Positions 13,561 to 24,999 of a stretch of 64,000 nucleotides of DNA are shown here, in pieces (positions within the stretch are counted from its first letter, which is position 1; each line of letters begins with the position of its first letter). The position numbers and the translations under genes were made by a program. This DNA is from Sclerodactyla briareus (Eukaryota; Echinodermata; Holothuroidea; Dendrochirotida; Sclerodactylidae), in the NCBI GenBank assembly GCA_026419785.1, contig JAODTK010002666.1, positions 62,001-126,000 on the forward strand, read 5' to 3'. The notes beneath the pieces are model-generated. The model saw only the letters and a program-made list of their open reading frames with translations. It had not been told where the DNA came from and made no database searches.

Positions 13561-16500
13561 TTATGAAATCACTCATGTAGTGGGCAACAAACTCAGGAAG
13601 AGGCGTTTTTTATGAAAAAAAAAAATAGTACGCAGAGCTCCCGGACCCCGCAAAATGAATTGATTGCGCAAGTAGCCAAATTATGTCCCAATTATTTTGC
13701 AAGACAAAATCTTCACACCCAGGTATGGGCAATTATTAATTATATGTACTCCAGCTTTGCACTGGATGGCTGCCTGGCCTCGTTCCACGGTTGCCGCGAC
13801 CACGTGTCGATCAAATCAAACCGTGCGATGTCTGTAACTCTCTCTGGATGTTTCCGATCCGACCACAAGCTGGGCCAACGGGCGGAGCCGACGACTATCC
13901 CTTACAGGCTGATATTCAACAGTTCAACGCAGGAGCATATAAACACATACCATACTATACCTTAGATACCTTTGTTTGTTACCGAGTCAAATTAATTCCC
14001 CCCATGAACATCAGCAGCCATATATTATTACGCATCATCCAAACTGTGGATAAATCTTGGGAATTGGCATTGCATTTTTCTCTTTTCAGTATAACATTAA
14101 TATTGCTTATTTTTGTTCTGCTTTGGATTTTTTCACTGCATCTAACATCATCATATTTGTATAATTGTTCTTCATATTGATTGCCTATGATGAAATGAGG
14201 CTGTACAACCGAATAATCCTCCATATGTGTCTACCAGAGTGCATGCAATCACTATGTTGAGTTTGGGCGGCGGGCGGGGTGGGGGCGGAGGTCCAGGTCA
14301 ACGCATTCCAAAGTCGATATGAGACGGTTGCCCATGTACGTGTAAAACATGTTAATGCAGTGTTTTATAAAAGTGGGGGGTAAAGAACAGCCGGTGTGTG
14401 CTCCTTGATAACCGATTGTACATTGCAGGTAACCAAGCAGTTTGTATTTCCATTCCGGAATGCATTCCAGGGCTAAGTGACCTAGAGGGTTCTCACGCTA
14501 GAATACAGAAAAAATAGAGTACGAAATAAAACAGGTTTGGAGAATAAACGCCCAACATGCCTTCAAAATCCATGCAATTACCAACTGTTCAGCCCCGTTT
14601 ACAATGTTGCACTGTGTTATTAACAAAGGTTAGTATATTTTCCGTTTAACTAACGATCAAGAAAAAAATTCATTCGCAAGCCCGCTGAAGAAGGCCTCTC
14701 CCCTGCCGGACCCAACGTTACATGGCTACATGCATGCAAAAAGTGTAAAGCTTGATCGCGATGTCCGACAAGGTAAATTGCAAGCGGCCGTGAATTCGAA
14801 GCACTGATGAATACTGGCCGATGGGGCGTTGCATTTGCACTACGAGGCCTATACTGTAATGAAAGTAATAATTTATTCGACCGTATTCTAACATAAATCT
14901 ATTACTTGTATGTTCTCTACTCTCAGGGGTGTGATACAATGACGCCTGCATTACGCTCACGTCTGAAGTCGCTGTTTTACACGCAACGTTTATTTGTCGC
15001 AGTATGTCACGGAGTTGCTGATGATTTCCTTCTCCGGAATGATACACCCTATTGTGCAGATTTATTTAACCTATTGTGTATCGTTGTGTGCTTCTCAATC
15101 TGAGTGACAGGAGCAAACTTTCGCTGATTTTCGCGATAATAAAAGCCTATTGATTTGAGCACATGCCAGTTTTTATGAGCTAGGGTTTGTGGACACAAAA
15201 TATTCGCGAGCGCTCGCGGCTTATTTTCGCGCGAACCTCTCGCATGGGACGGAAGTTCTCGTAATCTCGTAAAACGGTTGGCTACTTGCCCTTACATGTA
15301 TGTCTAGTTTATAACTGACGGTCACAGCAGCATCACTGGTAACTCGTGTTGACCGTGGGGGTCGGTCACATGAGCTAAGATGACACCTGAAGGGTGCCCT
15401 TTACCTCTTATGGGGTCCTTGAAGAGCTCTTCATGAAGACCACCCATCCTCCAAGAAGAAGAGGATCTGACATGATAGAAAGAAAGAAGCTGTGATAGCA
15501 AATACAATAGTTGCTACCATGCTAATAAGCGACATTCTCGTTGCTATCAAATTAGAGATTTAACACATGAATGTAGAACAGGAATGTACTTTTCCCCCTA
15601 GGCCTGTAATAGGGGTTCCCATCCAATTCGAATTGGCTTTTCTGATGCCGTACATGTATCATCTACCACTAGTAATGTCCCTCAAGAGTGTTTGATTTTG
15701 TGGATTATGCCACCACAACTCAATACAACAAATTTGCACCTAAAATCAATAAGAATAGGAATTACGTTTCTTATGTATGCTGCTTGCACCCTGTTTATAT
15801 TGTGAAAAGTCTTGTACTTTAGGTGTTGCCAGAATACAGTAACAACAATGATATGCATGATTAAATACTCCCTACTACTATTCCAAAAAAAACGTGTGTA
15901 TACCATTCAAATCGTCAAACGTTTGTGTATGAATATAGTAACTCCCACGACTGATGAAGTGTCGTCTTGACGTCCATATTTTTGTTTGATAGGGGGCTGA
16001 GATGACTTCATTAATCCCTCACTGAGGAAAAATTGATTACCAAAGCAAATTGGTCACATTTAATGCCCTTTGGTGACTTGTCCCTACTGTAAAAATTTAT
16101 ATCAGGACTGCTTTTTTTCATCTTCCTTCCTTTTTTCCTATTTCTGAGGACGATTGCATGGAACGCCTTCAGATTTTTGGGGTACACATGTGGACATTGA
16201 GGCCATTGCATATTTGTTTGTGAGAGTTTGTGTTGTGTTCAGTCGGCTTTTAAATACAGTATAGCGCCATCACTGAAAACTTTATGACCCCTCCTTCCGC
16301 AAGTCAGCTAGATGTCAACAGGCATCACAGGTGCCTCCATAGATGCCGAGGGAATGAAGTCATAGAATACCGTCCTGCTTCTTTTGAGCTTTTTTTTTTC
16401 ATTAACTGAAGGAATAGCAAACTTTTTGATGCGAGGGTTTGACGGACTCAATAACCAACCACGCTGTGTGAGTGTTTCCATAAAAAGAGTTGTGAGTATA

Positions 16501-16600
16501 GCAGCTGTCGATTCAATTTTGGGATTTACCGTGGAATTAATTGGTTTTAGGTGGCTGAACTTCGGGTTTAGTGAGGAACCGCTCTGGGTTTTTCTTGCCA
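13561..16600. other. Unassigned DNA
   Basis: No gene recognised. At 15198-15212 there is a self-complementary CGCGAGCGCTCGCGG close to further TTTTCGCGCG motifs. Open frames at 13612-14180 (plus) and 14718-15047 (minus) are 109-129 codons long and have no recognisable motif. Confidence 0.4.
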
Positions 16601-16624
16601 AATCCCGATTCCCATTTTTTAACA

Positions 16625-16672
16625 AAAAATGTCTCCGATCCATCCCGCTCCGATCCGATCCCGATCTTCTGT
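16625..16672. repeat. GATCGG/CCGATC cluster
   Basis: Short run of CCGATCC and CTCCGATCCGATCCCGATC. It shares its vocabulary with the larger cluster at 18550-18672 and lies on the other side of the fold-back element at 17391-18289. Confidence 0.5.
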
Positions 16673-17383
16673 CTGTGCCTGTATCATGCATCGTGTATGC
16701 GACCACGTCAAAGCCCCCAGGCTCTCTGTAGGCGAGATCTGGGAACTCCTATTTTAAATATGAATGGAACTGTTTTGGAACATTATCTCTTTGTTTTGTG
16801 TTTCAAAAATCCAATCACGAATGAAAATATGTAGAACAATATGACTTTTTTATTAACAACAACTTTCACTTGAAACCGAAAGACAAACATTGTAAACGTT
16901 TAACTATCAGCATTCATCATCCGTACCGGCTTGCGATATGTTGGTACGGCCCAGCCAGGTATTAAACAGAGCACTTTGCTACGCTAGCGTTTCATATATT
17001 CATACATGCATACAGTGTCAGGTACCGATAATCCGCCAGAGCTTATGGAATTCGTAAACTGATATACAGAGCACCAATCTGATTGGCAGTTAACGTGAAC
17101 AGCTGGAATGTCTAGTGCTAACACTGTGGGTGAGTCTCAGTAAGTACTTTCCTTGACTGCCCCACTGATTCGACTCGCGCGGTCTCCGTATTATTTGGGA
17201 ATTGAAACTTTTTATAAACAGTGATTATTGGATACCGGCTGCGAAAGCAGACAAGTGTATCATACTGTATTACTCTGAACCTTCATTCTTCCCATGTGCA
17301 AAACTAATTTTCCCAGTTTGTGTTTGTAGGGGCGAAGAATTCACAATTTAAAAATCGCACGAAAATCCTAATTCCTGAACGTG

Positions 17384-17390
17384 ACTTGCA
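17384..17390. repeat. Target-site duplication, left copy (ACTTGCA)
   Basis: Exact 7-bp ACTTGCA immediately left of the fold-back element, matching the copy at 18290-18296. Confidence 0.8.
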
Positions 17391-18289
17391 GGGGTAACGT
17401 CTATAGACCCCCGTCTCATTGGTCCCCCGTCTCATTAGACCCCCGTCTCATTGGTCCCCCGTCTCATTGGTCCCCCCGTCCATCATTCCGTCTCATTGGT
17501 CCCCCGTCTCATTGGTCCCCCATCTCATTAGACCCCCGTCTCATTGGTCCCCCGTCTCATTGGTCCCCCCCTTCATTATTCCGTCTCATTGGTCCCCCGT
17601 CTCATTGGTCCCCCCGTCCATCATTCCGTCTCATTGGTCCCCCATCTCATTAGACCCCCGTCTAATTGGTCCCTCGTCTCAATAGTCCGTTGTGGCATAT
17701 ACAAATCGTGATAAATTGGCCTACTATGTATAAATGTTCACACAAACGCCTCCAGTAAAAGATAATAATTCATTACCAAATCCTCATTCATTCTCTAAAA
17801 AAAACTTTTCAGAGCTATATGAAGAGTTAAGTCTGGTTGACAAGATCAACTCGACTCCGGCATGAATCCCTGCCTTTGGATGTTCTGATATTTTAAATCC
17901 ATGTTAGTACATTTCGTGACGGTCGGTCTATTATTTAGGCATACGAGGTTTGGAGGAGGGCACCCCCCCCCCTAGTTCGGGCAAAATCCGTTTGATCTAT
18001 TTCCCTGCATGTCTCGGGGACCAATGGACGGAATAGTGAACGGGGAGACCAATGATACGAATAATAACGGGGGGACCAATGAACGGGACCATGACGATGA
18101 TGGACGGGTGCCAATGAGACGGGGACCATGAACGATAGTACGGGGGTCGGGGACCAATGAGACGGGGGACAATGAGAACGGAATGATGGACGACGGGACC
18201 ATGAGACGGGGGACCAATGAGATTTGTGGTGTCAATAAGGGGACCAATGAGACGGGGGACCATAGACGGGGGACTATAGGGCGGACCCC
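17391..18289. mobile_element. Fold-back (Galileo-like) non-autonomous element, 899 bp
   Basis: The left end reads GGGGTAACGTCTATAG and the inverse of the right end reads GGGGTCCGCCCTATAG. Each arm is an array of the 17-mer CCCGTCTCATTGGTCCC, forward at 17405-17695 and inverted (GGGACCAATGAGACGGG) at about 18013-18275. There is a higher-order insert, CCGTCCATCATTCCGTCTC, about every 105 bp. The centre, about 17700-18000, is unrelated AT-richer DNA with no transposase. A perfect 7-bp duplication, ACTTGCA, flanks both ends. Long arms made of tandem subrepeats define fold-back elements, and a 7-bp duplication is what the P-superfamily element Galileo makes, so Galileo-like is an inference from structure alone. 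The left array is much cleaner than the right. Confidence 0.8.
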
Positions 18290-18296
18290 ACTTGCA
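18290..18296. repeat. Target-site duplication, right copy (ACTTGCA)
   Basis: Exact match to 17384-17390, directly after the terminal ACCCC of the element. Confidence 0.8.
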
Positions 18297-18549
18297 GAGA
18301 CGCTGATTGTGATATGCTGTGGTGCAATGTTGCGTGCATATGTGTGGAACAAGATCAATGTATTCGACGTCGCCTGTGTCTCGACTGTCTGATTTGTTTA
18401 CGTATTGTCATGCTCATTTCCTCCGCCTGCTGGCCTCAGAGATTACAGAAATAACTGAAGTTATTTTGCATTTCGTGACCTCAGTGATTGATAGCTCTGT
18501 TTCAGAAACAGCCGGAAACTGATTTTCTACGCCTAACTCACAAACAGTG

Positions 18550-18672
18550 CAGGATCGGAATAGGCAATCGGTACACTGGAACTTTTTTTCCCCGATCTCC
18601 GATTCCGATCCGATTATTGGTGAAAATCGCCCCGATTCCGATCTTCAAGATCGGAATCGGATTCTACACTAA
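18550..18672. repeat. GATCGGAATCGG self-complementary cluster
   Basis: About eight copies of GATCGG, CCGATC or their near relatives lie in both orientations, giving an imperfect hairpin: GATCGGAATAGGCAATCGG on the left and AAGATCGGAATCGGATTC on the right. I take it for a small non-autonomous element. No target duplication was seen. Confidence 0.5.
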
Positions 18673-18925
18673 CGTCGTCCCACCACATTCATAGTACTGA
18701 CACGACAGTCCTTAACCCTCTAGTGCTCGACTATGTTCTTATACTAAGCCTAGCAATCATATAAACAATTAACATAGCCTAAGCTATAACTTTTCTTGTT
18801 CAAATACTCCATGTGCGCCCTCAACAGGCATTCGATGGAGGATAGTGGGTGTGCAGAAAACTATTGATGCCGACACCAGTTGGAAATTGCCCGTTGAAGG
18901 TGTTTCATTATCCAATGGGCTCAAA

Positions 18926-19058
18926 TTTAGAATCAGTGCCCACAGTGACATACCGATCTCGTCTTTGTCATTTTTCCCATTTCTGCACGTGACAGGGTTA
19001 CTTATCCACAAAGTTAGGGTCAGTGGACACCTTGGTACTTCCGGGCACTGATTTTAAA
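18926..19058. mobile_element. MITE with TTTAGAATCAGTGCCC termini, copy 1
   Basis: 133-bp segment with inverted ends: TTTAGAATCAGTGCCC and, at the right, GGGCACTGATTTTAAA. The interior shares GTTAGGGTC..GGACACC..TGGTACT with the copy at 29696-29826. Flanks also match between copies (GGGCTC to the left, CGTACC to the right), so the true element may be slightly longer. Confidence 0.7.
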
Positions 19059-19559
19059 TTCGTACCTCCACTTGGCGCGATGTCCGGGGGACTTGTTCCA
19101 CGGAAATGTTCTCGGGGCAGTATGAGTTGCCAGCAGCACCAACTGCAGGTAGGCCTAACATTGTTTGAACGACTGAGTGTAGTTTCTAGTACGACTATGG
19201 TGTTGAACAAAATGTTTTTGAGAATGAACTACAGGTTTGTCTGGAATGATTTTATGACAAGTATAAAGATCAGTAATAATACGTCGACATTTCAGCGATG
19301 GCCCCCAAGTTGACATAATGTCATTAAGACTTTCAGACGCTTGTGACGGCCAGTAACAAACCCTCCAGCCCTAGGCCTAGGCTAGACTGGATTGCCTCAA
19401 GTTTTCTTTTGCCAGTATAGTTTGGGGAACCAACTTTGGTAGGCATACTCCAACTGACATGGGAAATAATAAGATATGCTTTCCCTTAATTTGGGGAGGG
19501 CAGTTTACACCCAATTACGAAAAGACAAATCAGGGACCTATGCCTAGGCCTAGGCCTAG

Positions 19560-19840
19560 TGCCTGTGCTGCAATGTGACTTATATGAGGAGACCACAAAA
19601 GCTCAGAATCCAGAGTACAACACCAAGGTAACTGGGGAAGATTTCACAGACTCAAGATTATACTCAACAAAATTATAAGCAAATCTGTAAGGTTTACTTT
19701 TCAAATTTGTAGTGAGACATAACACTTATTTGGATTGAATTCCATACACCATTCACAAGACCATTTGGCTAAACATTAAGATCCGATTGCAAGAGATTTT
19801 GATCATTGGAATCATGTTGCCGATAAAAGCAAGGCAACTG
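19560..19840 (-). mobile_element. LINE (CR1/Jockey-type) RT thumb fragment
   Basis: Read on the minus strand, about 19722-19755 encodes CEWCMEFNPNKCYV, the W.M.FNP.KC motif of non-LTR RT palm/thumb regions. Downstream, in other frames, come KPYRFAYNF..YNLESV and then ELLWSPHISHI, the counterpart of the DSxLxWSxHI block. Upstream LLQSDLN can be read in another frame. Order and spacing are right but at least two frame changes are visible, so this is a dead fragment. It contains a run of AGGCCT repeats near 19541-19560. It shares no obvious sequence with the fragment at 3250-3895, because different RT blocks survive. Confidence 0.7.
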
Positions 19841-19844
19841 CAGA

Positions 19845-20730
19845 ATGTCACAAGTCTACTTTGGGCCGAGCCTATGCCTACTGAATACCACACCTGGGTG
19901 CTGAACATCCGAAAGAGTCAAGAAAACGACATATTAATTTCATTTATTTGCGCCGTCGAAGGGAGGATTCGAAGAATTTCCTCATCATCTTGAGTAGTCT
20001 TGACGTGTAACTGACGGATTCTACAGCTCGCCTCGGTGTGCCACTAACTGTGAAGCAGTGAAATTTAGGCAGCACTTTTTCAGTATGATAAGAGCATAAA
20101 AGATTATTATGAATATCGCATTCCCGGTTCCATGTCCTTCCTGAAGAATCACCGGATCGCCACATTATTTGATATTCCTATGATGGAATGCACGGAATCT
20201 GGGGTTGTCATAGTACATCTGATATATGTTAATATCCTGCTATTAGCACTTTGTTTTTTTCATTCATAGGTCGATAACGTACCATTTATCACTCAGGAAT
20301 AAAAATTATTTCTGAGAGCTACTGTACAAGCAAGCCATATAGGCGCACGAAGATTATACTTCCTCCGCGCGCTAAAGATTCTTTACTAGCAAATACGTCT
20401 ACCAGGCATATGGCGACCGCCGTGATCTCTGTCGTATTGTACAGCAATCAATTGTGGCTATTGTTATGATTAGATATTAGGGTAGGTATTAGATTCACCG
20501 ATATGGAAAACTTGTTAAAATCTGCGATTGACCTCAAGCATTTTCTTCACATTAGGCTAGCCGCTAGTGCAATTGCTGAAATTCTGCGTGGATTCACAGG
20601 GAAATTCTACTCTATGTATGTACTCTATGTTAGATTCGCATTTCCCTATTCAATTACAATATCCGTCCCTTTATATTTCATCTGAGGCGTGGACATACGC
20701 GGATGGAAGCACCCGTCTTCCCGTTCCCAG
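19845..20730. other. Unassigned DNA
   Basis: No recognisable gene or repeat. The sequence may hold further decayed LINE DNA upstream (minus strand) of the RT fragment, but no motif supports that. Confidence 0.35.
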
Positions 20731-20734
20731 CCAT

Positions 20735-21090
20735 CATCCCCACTGGTCCCACGCGGTGCCACTAGGCCCACATGGGCCCACATGGGTGGCCCGTTTGGAC
20801 CCCACCTCGATTTGTCCGCGGTTTCCACGTCGTGCCCACGTGGGCCAACCGCTGGTGCTGGGACCCGTGTGGGACCGTCCGTGGGGCCCACGAACATCTA
20901 CTCATACAATCCCCATACCTGCCATTGCCCCCATGTGGGTCTGACGTGGGCGCCCTTTCCCTTGTGGTCCGGACTGTGAACCCATTTATCCACTGGGCCC
21001 CATTTGGCCCTGACGTGGGCCAGCCCTAGCCCCCTTGACCCCCTAACCGGCCTGCCCATGTGGGCCCCAGATGGGCTCGCGGCTGGGTTA
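20735..21090. repeat. Palindrome-rich GC block, CCCAnnTGGG motifs
   Basis: Many copies of CCCACATGGG, CCCACGTGGG and CCCATGTGGG, often fused as GGGCCCACATGGGCCC, in a 350-bp island much richer in GC than its flanks. Because the unit is its own reverse complement, either strand can fold into many alternative hairpins. Open frames on both strands follow from the low stop density and are not genes. Confidence 0.7.
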
Positions 21091-21239
21091 CACCTCCAAT
21101 TCGGACAAGAGAAACTTACCGTGGTCGAAAAATGGGATAGCCGGGATGTCAATGGAACATGAGGGATAATATTGAGGCAGGATTGATATAAAAAAAAAAT
21201 ATAAAAAATGACACAATGCGACATTTCAGGAAAAGATGA

Positions 21240-21610
21240 GGCGAAAGATTTTTGAGATCAAATATCAACAAATTGTCAAAAGGTTTCGGCGCGCTTCGCA
21301 CGCATATCTTCGGTGTATTTCACGCACCCATCATCTTGAAGTTGTGAACTCCTGAAATTCGCGAAACTCCATGATATTCGTTTCCATCTTTTCTGAGATT
21401 TACGACGGAAGAAACGGGGATGTGGGACGGGGAACATGCCCCCAATATTTTTAAGGGGACATGATATCAAATTTCTACAATCAAGATTCCTACATCTACG
21501 ACCACAGGCGTAAATCGCGAGGGGAGGTACACGCCCATATTTATGTTGGGGGTGGCTGGGGGACCCCCCCCCCCCCCTCAATGATCCATGATCCAGCAGA
21601 GCCAATTTGA
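21240..21610. repeat. Interspersed repeat with GCGCGCTTCGC motif and poly-C end
   Basis: Contains GGCGCGCTTCGCACGC (about 21288-21303), then a GGGGGTGGCTGGGGG tract and a run of about 14 C. The same pairing of a CGCGCTTCGCGCG hairpin with poly-C/poly-G recurs at 23.6-24.9 kb. A 109-codon minus-strand frame crosses it; I do not recognise a product. Confidence 0.5.
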
Positions 21611-21909
21611 CTCCCGACGGATAGTGTTGAACCCCTGTAGCCAGAATCCTTGCCGGTAGGAGCGTCGGTAACTTCTCGTACTCGTCTCTCCCAACCTAGC
21701 GTGCCGAGGTCACACTATGGTCCCCCTTCTTATGGAGAGCCTCGACTGAAGGCCGTTGGGCTTATTAGAGCGGGAGCCCGCCCCCTCTTGGTCTTTTCTC
21801 TAGTATCGTGGACCAACCTCCGGCCTCGCCGCTGATTCGCGCGATGGACGCTGGATATTCAGGACGACTCGGGTAAGGATCGAAGTGGGTGAAAAGTCAT
21901 CTCTTGTTC

Positions 21910-21936
21910 GATATATATATTATATATATATATATG
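21910..21936. repeat. TA microsatellite
   Basis: (TA)n run just left of the large fold-back structure. Confidence 0.85.
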
Positions 21937-21976
21937 GGGGTGCTTATCGCTCTCATTTTCTGACATTTCCCCTCCT

Positions 21977-23644
21977 TGCGAAAATTTTACACGTTTGACA
22001 TTCCATCGAAAAGTCATGCCCATCTTCGGTGCTACTAGATTCCCTGTTCGGTATAAACTTATCTTCACCTGATTTTCTTGTCAGATCTTTGCACGAATTT
22101 GTGGCGTTCCCTGGCCGAATCTTCGACGGCTATTTTATGGGGTTTCTACCGCACCGTGTGTCTGGCCCCTTAGTAGTGCACCGTGCACGCACCCAGCTTT
22201 CACAAGTGTTCGCACCCTAATTGATTGCTGAATACTCACAATAGTCACAGGACCCGCCAGGTGTTAGACCCCCTGTCGCCTCAACCTCCTTAAGCCTTCC
22301 CTTGAAAACAACAACAGTTTAAACCTCTGGGTATTCCATCGAAAATCCAGGCAATATTTGTACTTAGACTAATTTTCTTCACTTGAGTTTTGAATCATTC
22401 ATGCCTTTTTGACACGCAATTTGTGGCGTTCCCTGGCCGCATTTCGTGCGCACGTGTGTCCTCATAGCATGTGCACCGTGCCACCGGCCTTTCAACAGTG
22501 GTTCGCACCATGACTCCAAAAAAGAATAAAAACTCACAGATCCCGCCAGTGTTTAGACATACCGCCGTCGCCTCAACCCCCCCTCACATCGAGATAGCGA
22601 TTTCTATGTTTGTTTGTTTGTTTATTTGACTATTAACTGGTCCCCTAGCAGGAATCGACAACGTTCAATGAAGGAGCAACACACCAAGCTGGTAAAGCAG
22701 TCTTATGCAAATGATAAGGATTGAAGGAGAAAGAAAGGGGGGGGGGGGAAATACTTTTTTTTCTCTATCTTTCTATTTAACTATCTATCTGTCTATTTCG
22801 CTGACACTGTATCCGACATATCCAACATTCAAACCGTGTTTAAACAAATGCATAAGTTACCTAAATAATCATTTGATTGATTCGTTTGCGCCATTCGAAT
22901 TTGCGCGCTTCGTTCGCGGTTATTGCATGAGCCGGTAGTGTTCAGACATATGATGTGCCTTGTGCAGACATATGATGTTCCTTAACAAACAGTGCCTGAA
23001 ATATACTCTTGGTTGTTGGGTTCCCCTTCATCCCTATCGTTGCCTAAGACGGCTTTACCAGCTCGGTGTGTTGTTTCTCAATTCATTGGACGCAGTCGAT
23101 TTCCTGCTAGGGAACCAGTTAGTAAATGAACATACAAATCGCTTTCTTGAGGTGAAGGTGGTTGAGGCATCAAAAATGTGGCCAGGGAACGCCACAAATT
23201 GCGTTGTCAAAAAGACATGATTCAAAATTCAATTGAAGAAAAGGCCACGGTCCAGAAATCGCCTGAATTTTCGATGGAATGCGCCCCTAAGTGTAAACTT
23301 TTTGGTTTTTGAAGGAAGAAGGTTGAGGCGACGGGGGTAAGTCTAACACCTGGCGGGACCTGTGCTTTTTTGCAGGATATGGTCTATTTGCAAACTTAAA
23401 TAGAGTTTCAGCAAGCCATTTATGGTGCGACCACTTCTTGAAAGTTGGGTGCGTGTACGGTGCACATACTGAGGGGACACGGTGCGGGTGGGGACCCCTC
23501 AAAATAGCCGTCGAACATTCGGCCAGGTGACGCCACGAATTCGTGCAAAGACATGATTAAAAATTCAGGTGAAGATCCGTTTTTAATATCCCCAAGCCAT
23601 TGCCTGACTTTTCAATGGAATGTCCAAGAGCGCAAAATTTTCGC
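21977..23644. mobile_element. Large composite fold-back element
   Basis: The left arm holds two tandem units, about 21977-22300 and 22310-22590. Each contains CATTCCATCGAAAA, TTTGTGGCGTTCCCTGGCCG, GTGCACCGTG, CCCGCCAG.TGTTAGAC and GTCGCCTCAACC. The right arm holds the same two units in reverse complement, about 23160-23325 and 23330-23644. Inner shorter arms also match in inverted orientation: actggtcccctagcaggaa near 22640 and ttcctgctagggaaccagt near 23100, plus the ctggtaaagc blocks. The spacer is about 22740-23010. Arms are thus 600-750 bp with moderate divergence. There is no transposase, and no clear target duplication was found. Confidence 0.75.
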
Positions 23645-24130
23645 GCGCGCTTCGCGCGCAGTTGCGGTTCTACCTCTGGTTTATGCTCATTTGGCCATCT
23701 GTCTAGCCCCCAATTAGGAGTGTCCTTCCCATGCGCTTGTGGTCCGCATCTCCACAAGGAAGATAACCAGAAAGCCAAAAAGGCTTAGTTGATTAGCTTT
23801 GACCCATGTCGACAAACCTACAGCCAGACACTAGGACAAATGGGAAATTGTACCAGCTCATCAGGGCAACATAACATCGACAAATTTCCCAGTTTGCCAA
23901 CCAACCAATAGGGTTCCTGTACTCTTGATAAGGAAGCTATAACATCAAATTTCAACTTGATCGGGCCAACCATACTGGACTAAACGTGTTTACGAGGTTT
24001 TTCAGACTTTGACCTCTGGTGACCACATATGACCTCTGACCTGACCCCAAAACAATAGTGTTCATGTACTCATCATGGGGAGCACTCATACCAAGTATGA
24101 TCATGTTTACGAGCTGGACGTCCACCCACG
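23645..24130. repeat. Tandem family 'TGATGAGTACATGAAC', minus orientation
   Basis: After a CGCGCGCTTCGCGCGC hairpin, about 23820-24130 is the reverse complement of the family at 43640-44060. It shares GAGTACAGGAACCCTAT, TGATGAGTACATGAACACTA, GGTCAGGTCAGAGGTCAT and ATACTTGGTATG. Two units of roughly 150-190 bp are visible. Confidence 0.6.
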
Positions 24131-24990
24131 CACTATCGTTGCGCCGCGCAGGACTACAGACTTCTCTGACTTCGTCAAGGATAAATGGGGTCCGTTATTT
24201 TGAGTAGAAACTCAGGCCTATCTAAGTGATAGGGGTCAGTGCAATGTCGTTGGTCACATTGGATCCTGCATGATCTCGCGCTTCGCGCGAATGTAGTGGT
24301 TGTTGCCACTGCCCATTTCCATTGCTCCTCTCATGACCGTAACCTCAACTTGCATCGTATTCAGAATGTCACAACACCAAACGCAAAACCTTGAAATTTA
24401 TCCCTAAGGCGAAAAGGTTCTGGAGAACCTTTCCTGAAATAAAATTTGTATCAATTTTAGGAATGCTGCTTACTGTCCCCTGAGGCACGAAGTGCCGTCT
24501 CCTGCAATCTAGGGGTCTATCAAACGAGCATTTGTCTTGTACTCTTACGCGCCAACCTGTGGTGGCGCTCCGCTTAGATAGTATTCACTCGTCCTCCCCC
24601 CCCCCCCCCCTCACCAACACAAATCGCCGCCCCCTTGCACGAAGGCACATCATATGTCGGAAACACTTCCGAGACACATGAAATACCCGCGCGCGTATCG
24701 CGCAAAATATCGATTCATCGACAGTTTTTACAGCAAAATTCACTCAACTTGATCATTTAATCATTATGCATTCGTTAAACACGGTTACTGCTGGTTATGT
24801 CGGATACAGTTCAGCGAAAATCATCGGGCCAAATCTTGGGGGGGGGGGGACAAAATGCATTGCGTCCCCTTCACCAAATATTAGGGGGCCGGGACGCCGT
24901 CCCCCCCCCGCCCCCCCCCCCCCTCATGATCGCCGCCCATGTGAATTGTTTGGCACATAGAGGAGGAATATGAGGTAGACGAACTGATTA
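24131..24990. repeat. CGCGC-hairpin and poly-C repeat cluster
   Basis: Contains CTCGCGCTTCGCGCGAA (about 24275-24291), CCGCGCGCGTATCGCGC (about 24688-24704), and three poly-C or poly-G tracts (near 24596-24611, 24838-24849 and 24899-24923). The GGCGCTCCGCTTAGATAG piece near 24565 resembles the inner part of the element at 29958-32127 in reverse orientation. This looks like overlapping remnants of one interspersed family. Confidence 0.5.
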
Positions 24991-24999
24991 GATTTTCAG

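Noticed and set aside
17405-18275. CRISPR-like array of a short repeat
   Set aside because: Units are contiguous without unique spacers, occur as inverted arms of a eukaryotic fold-back element with terminal repeats and target duplication, and no cas gene is present.
20646-21224. Long frames on both strands across the CCCAnnTGGG island
   Set aside because: The GC palindromes are stop-poor on both strands; the mirrored frames are an artefact.
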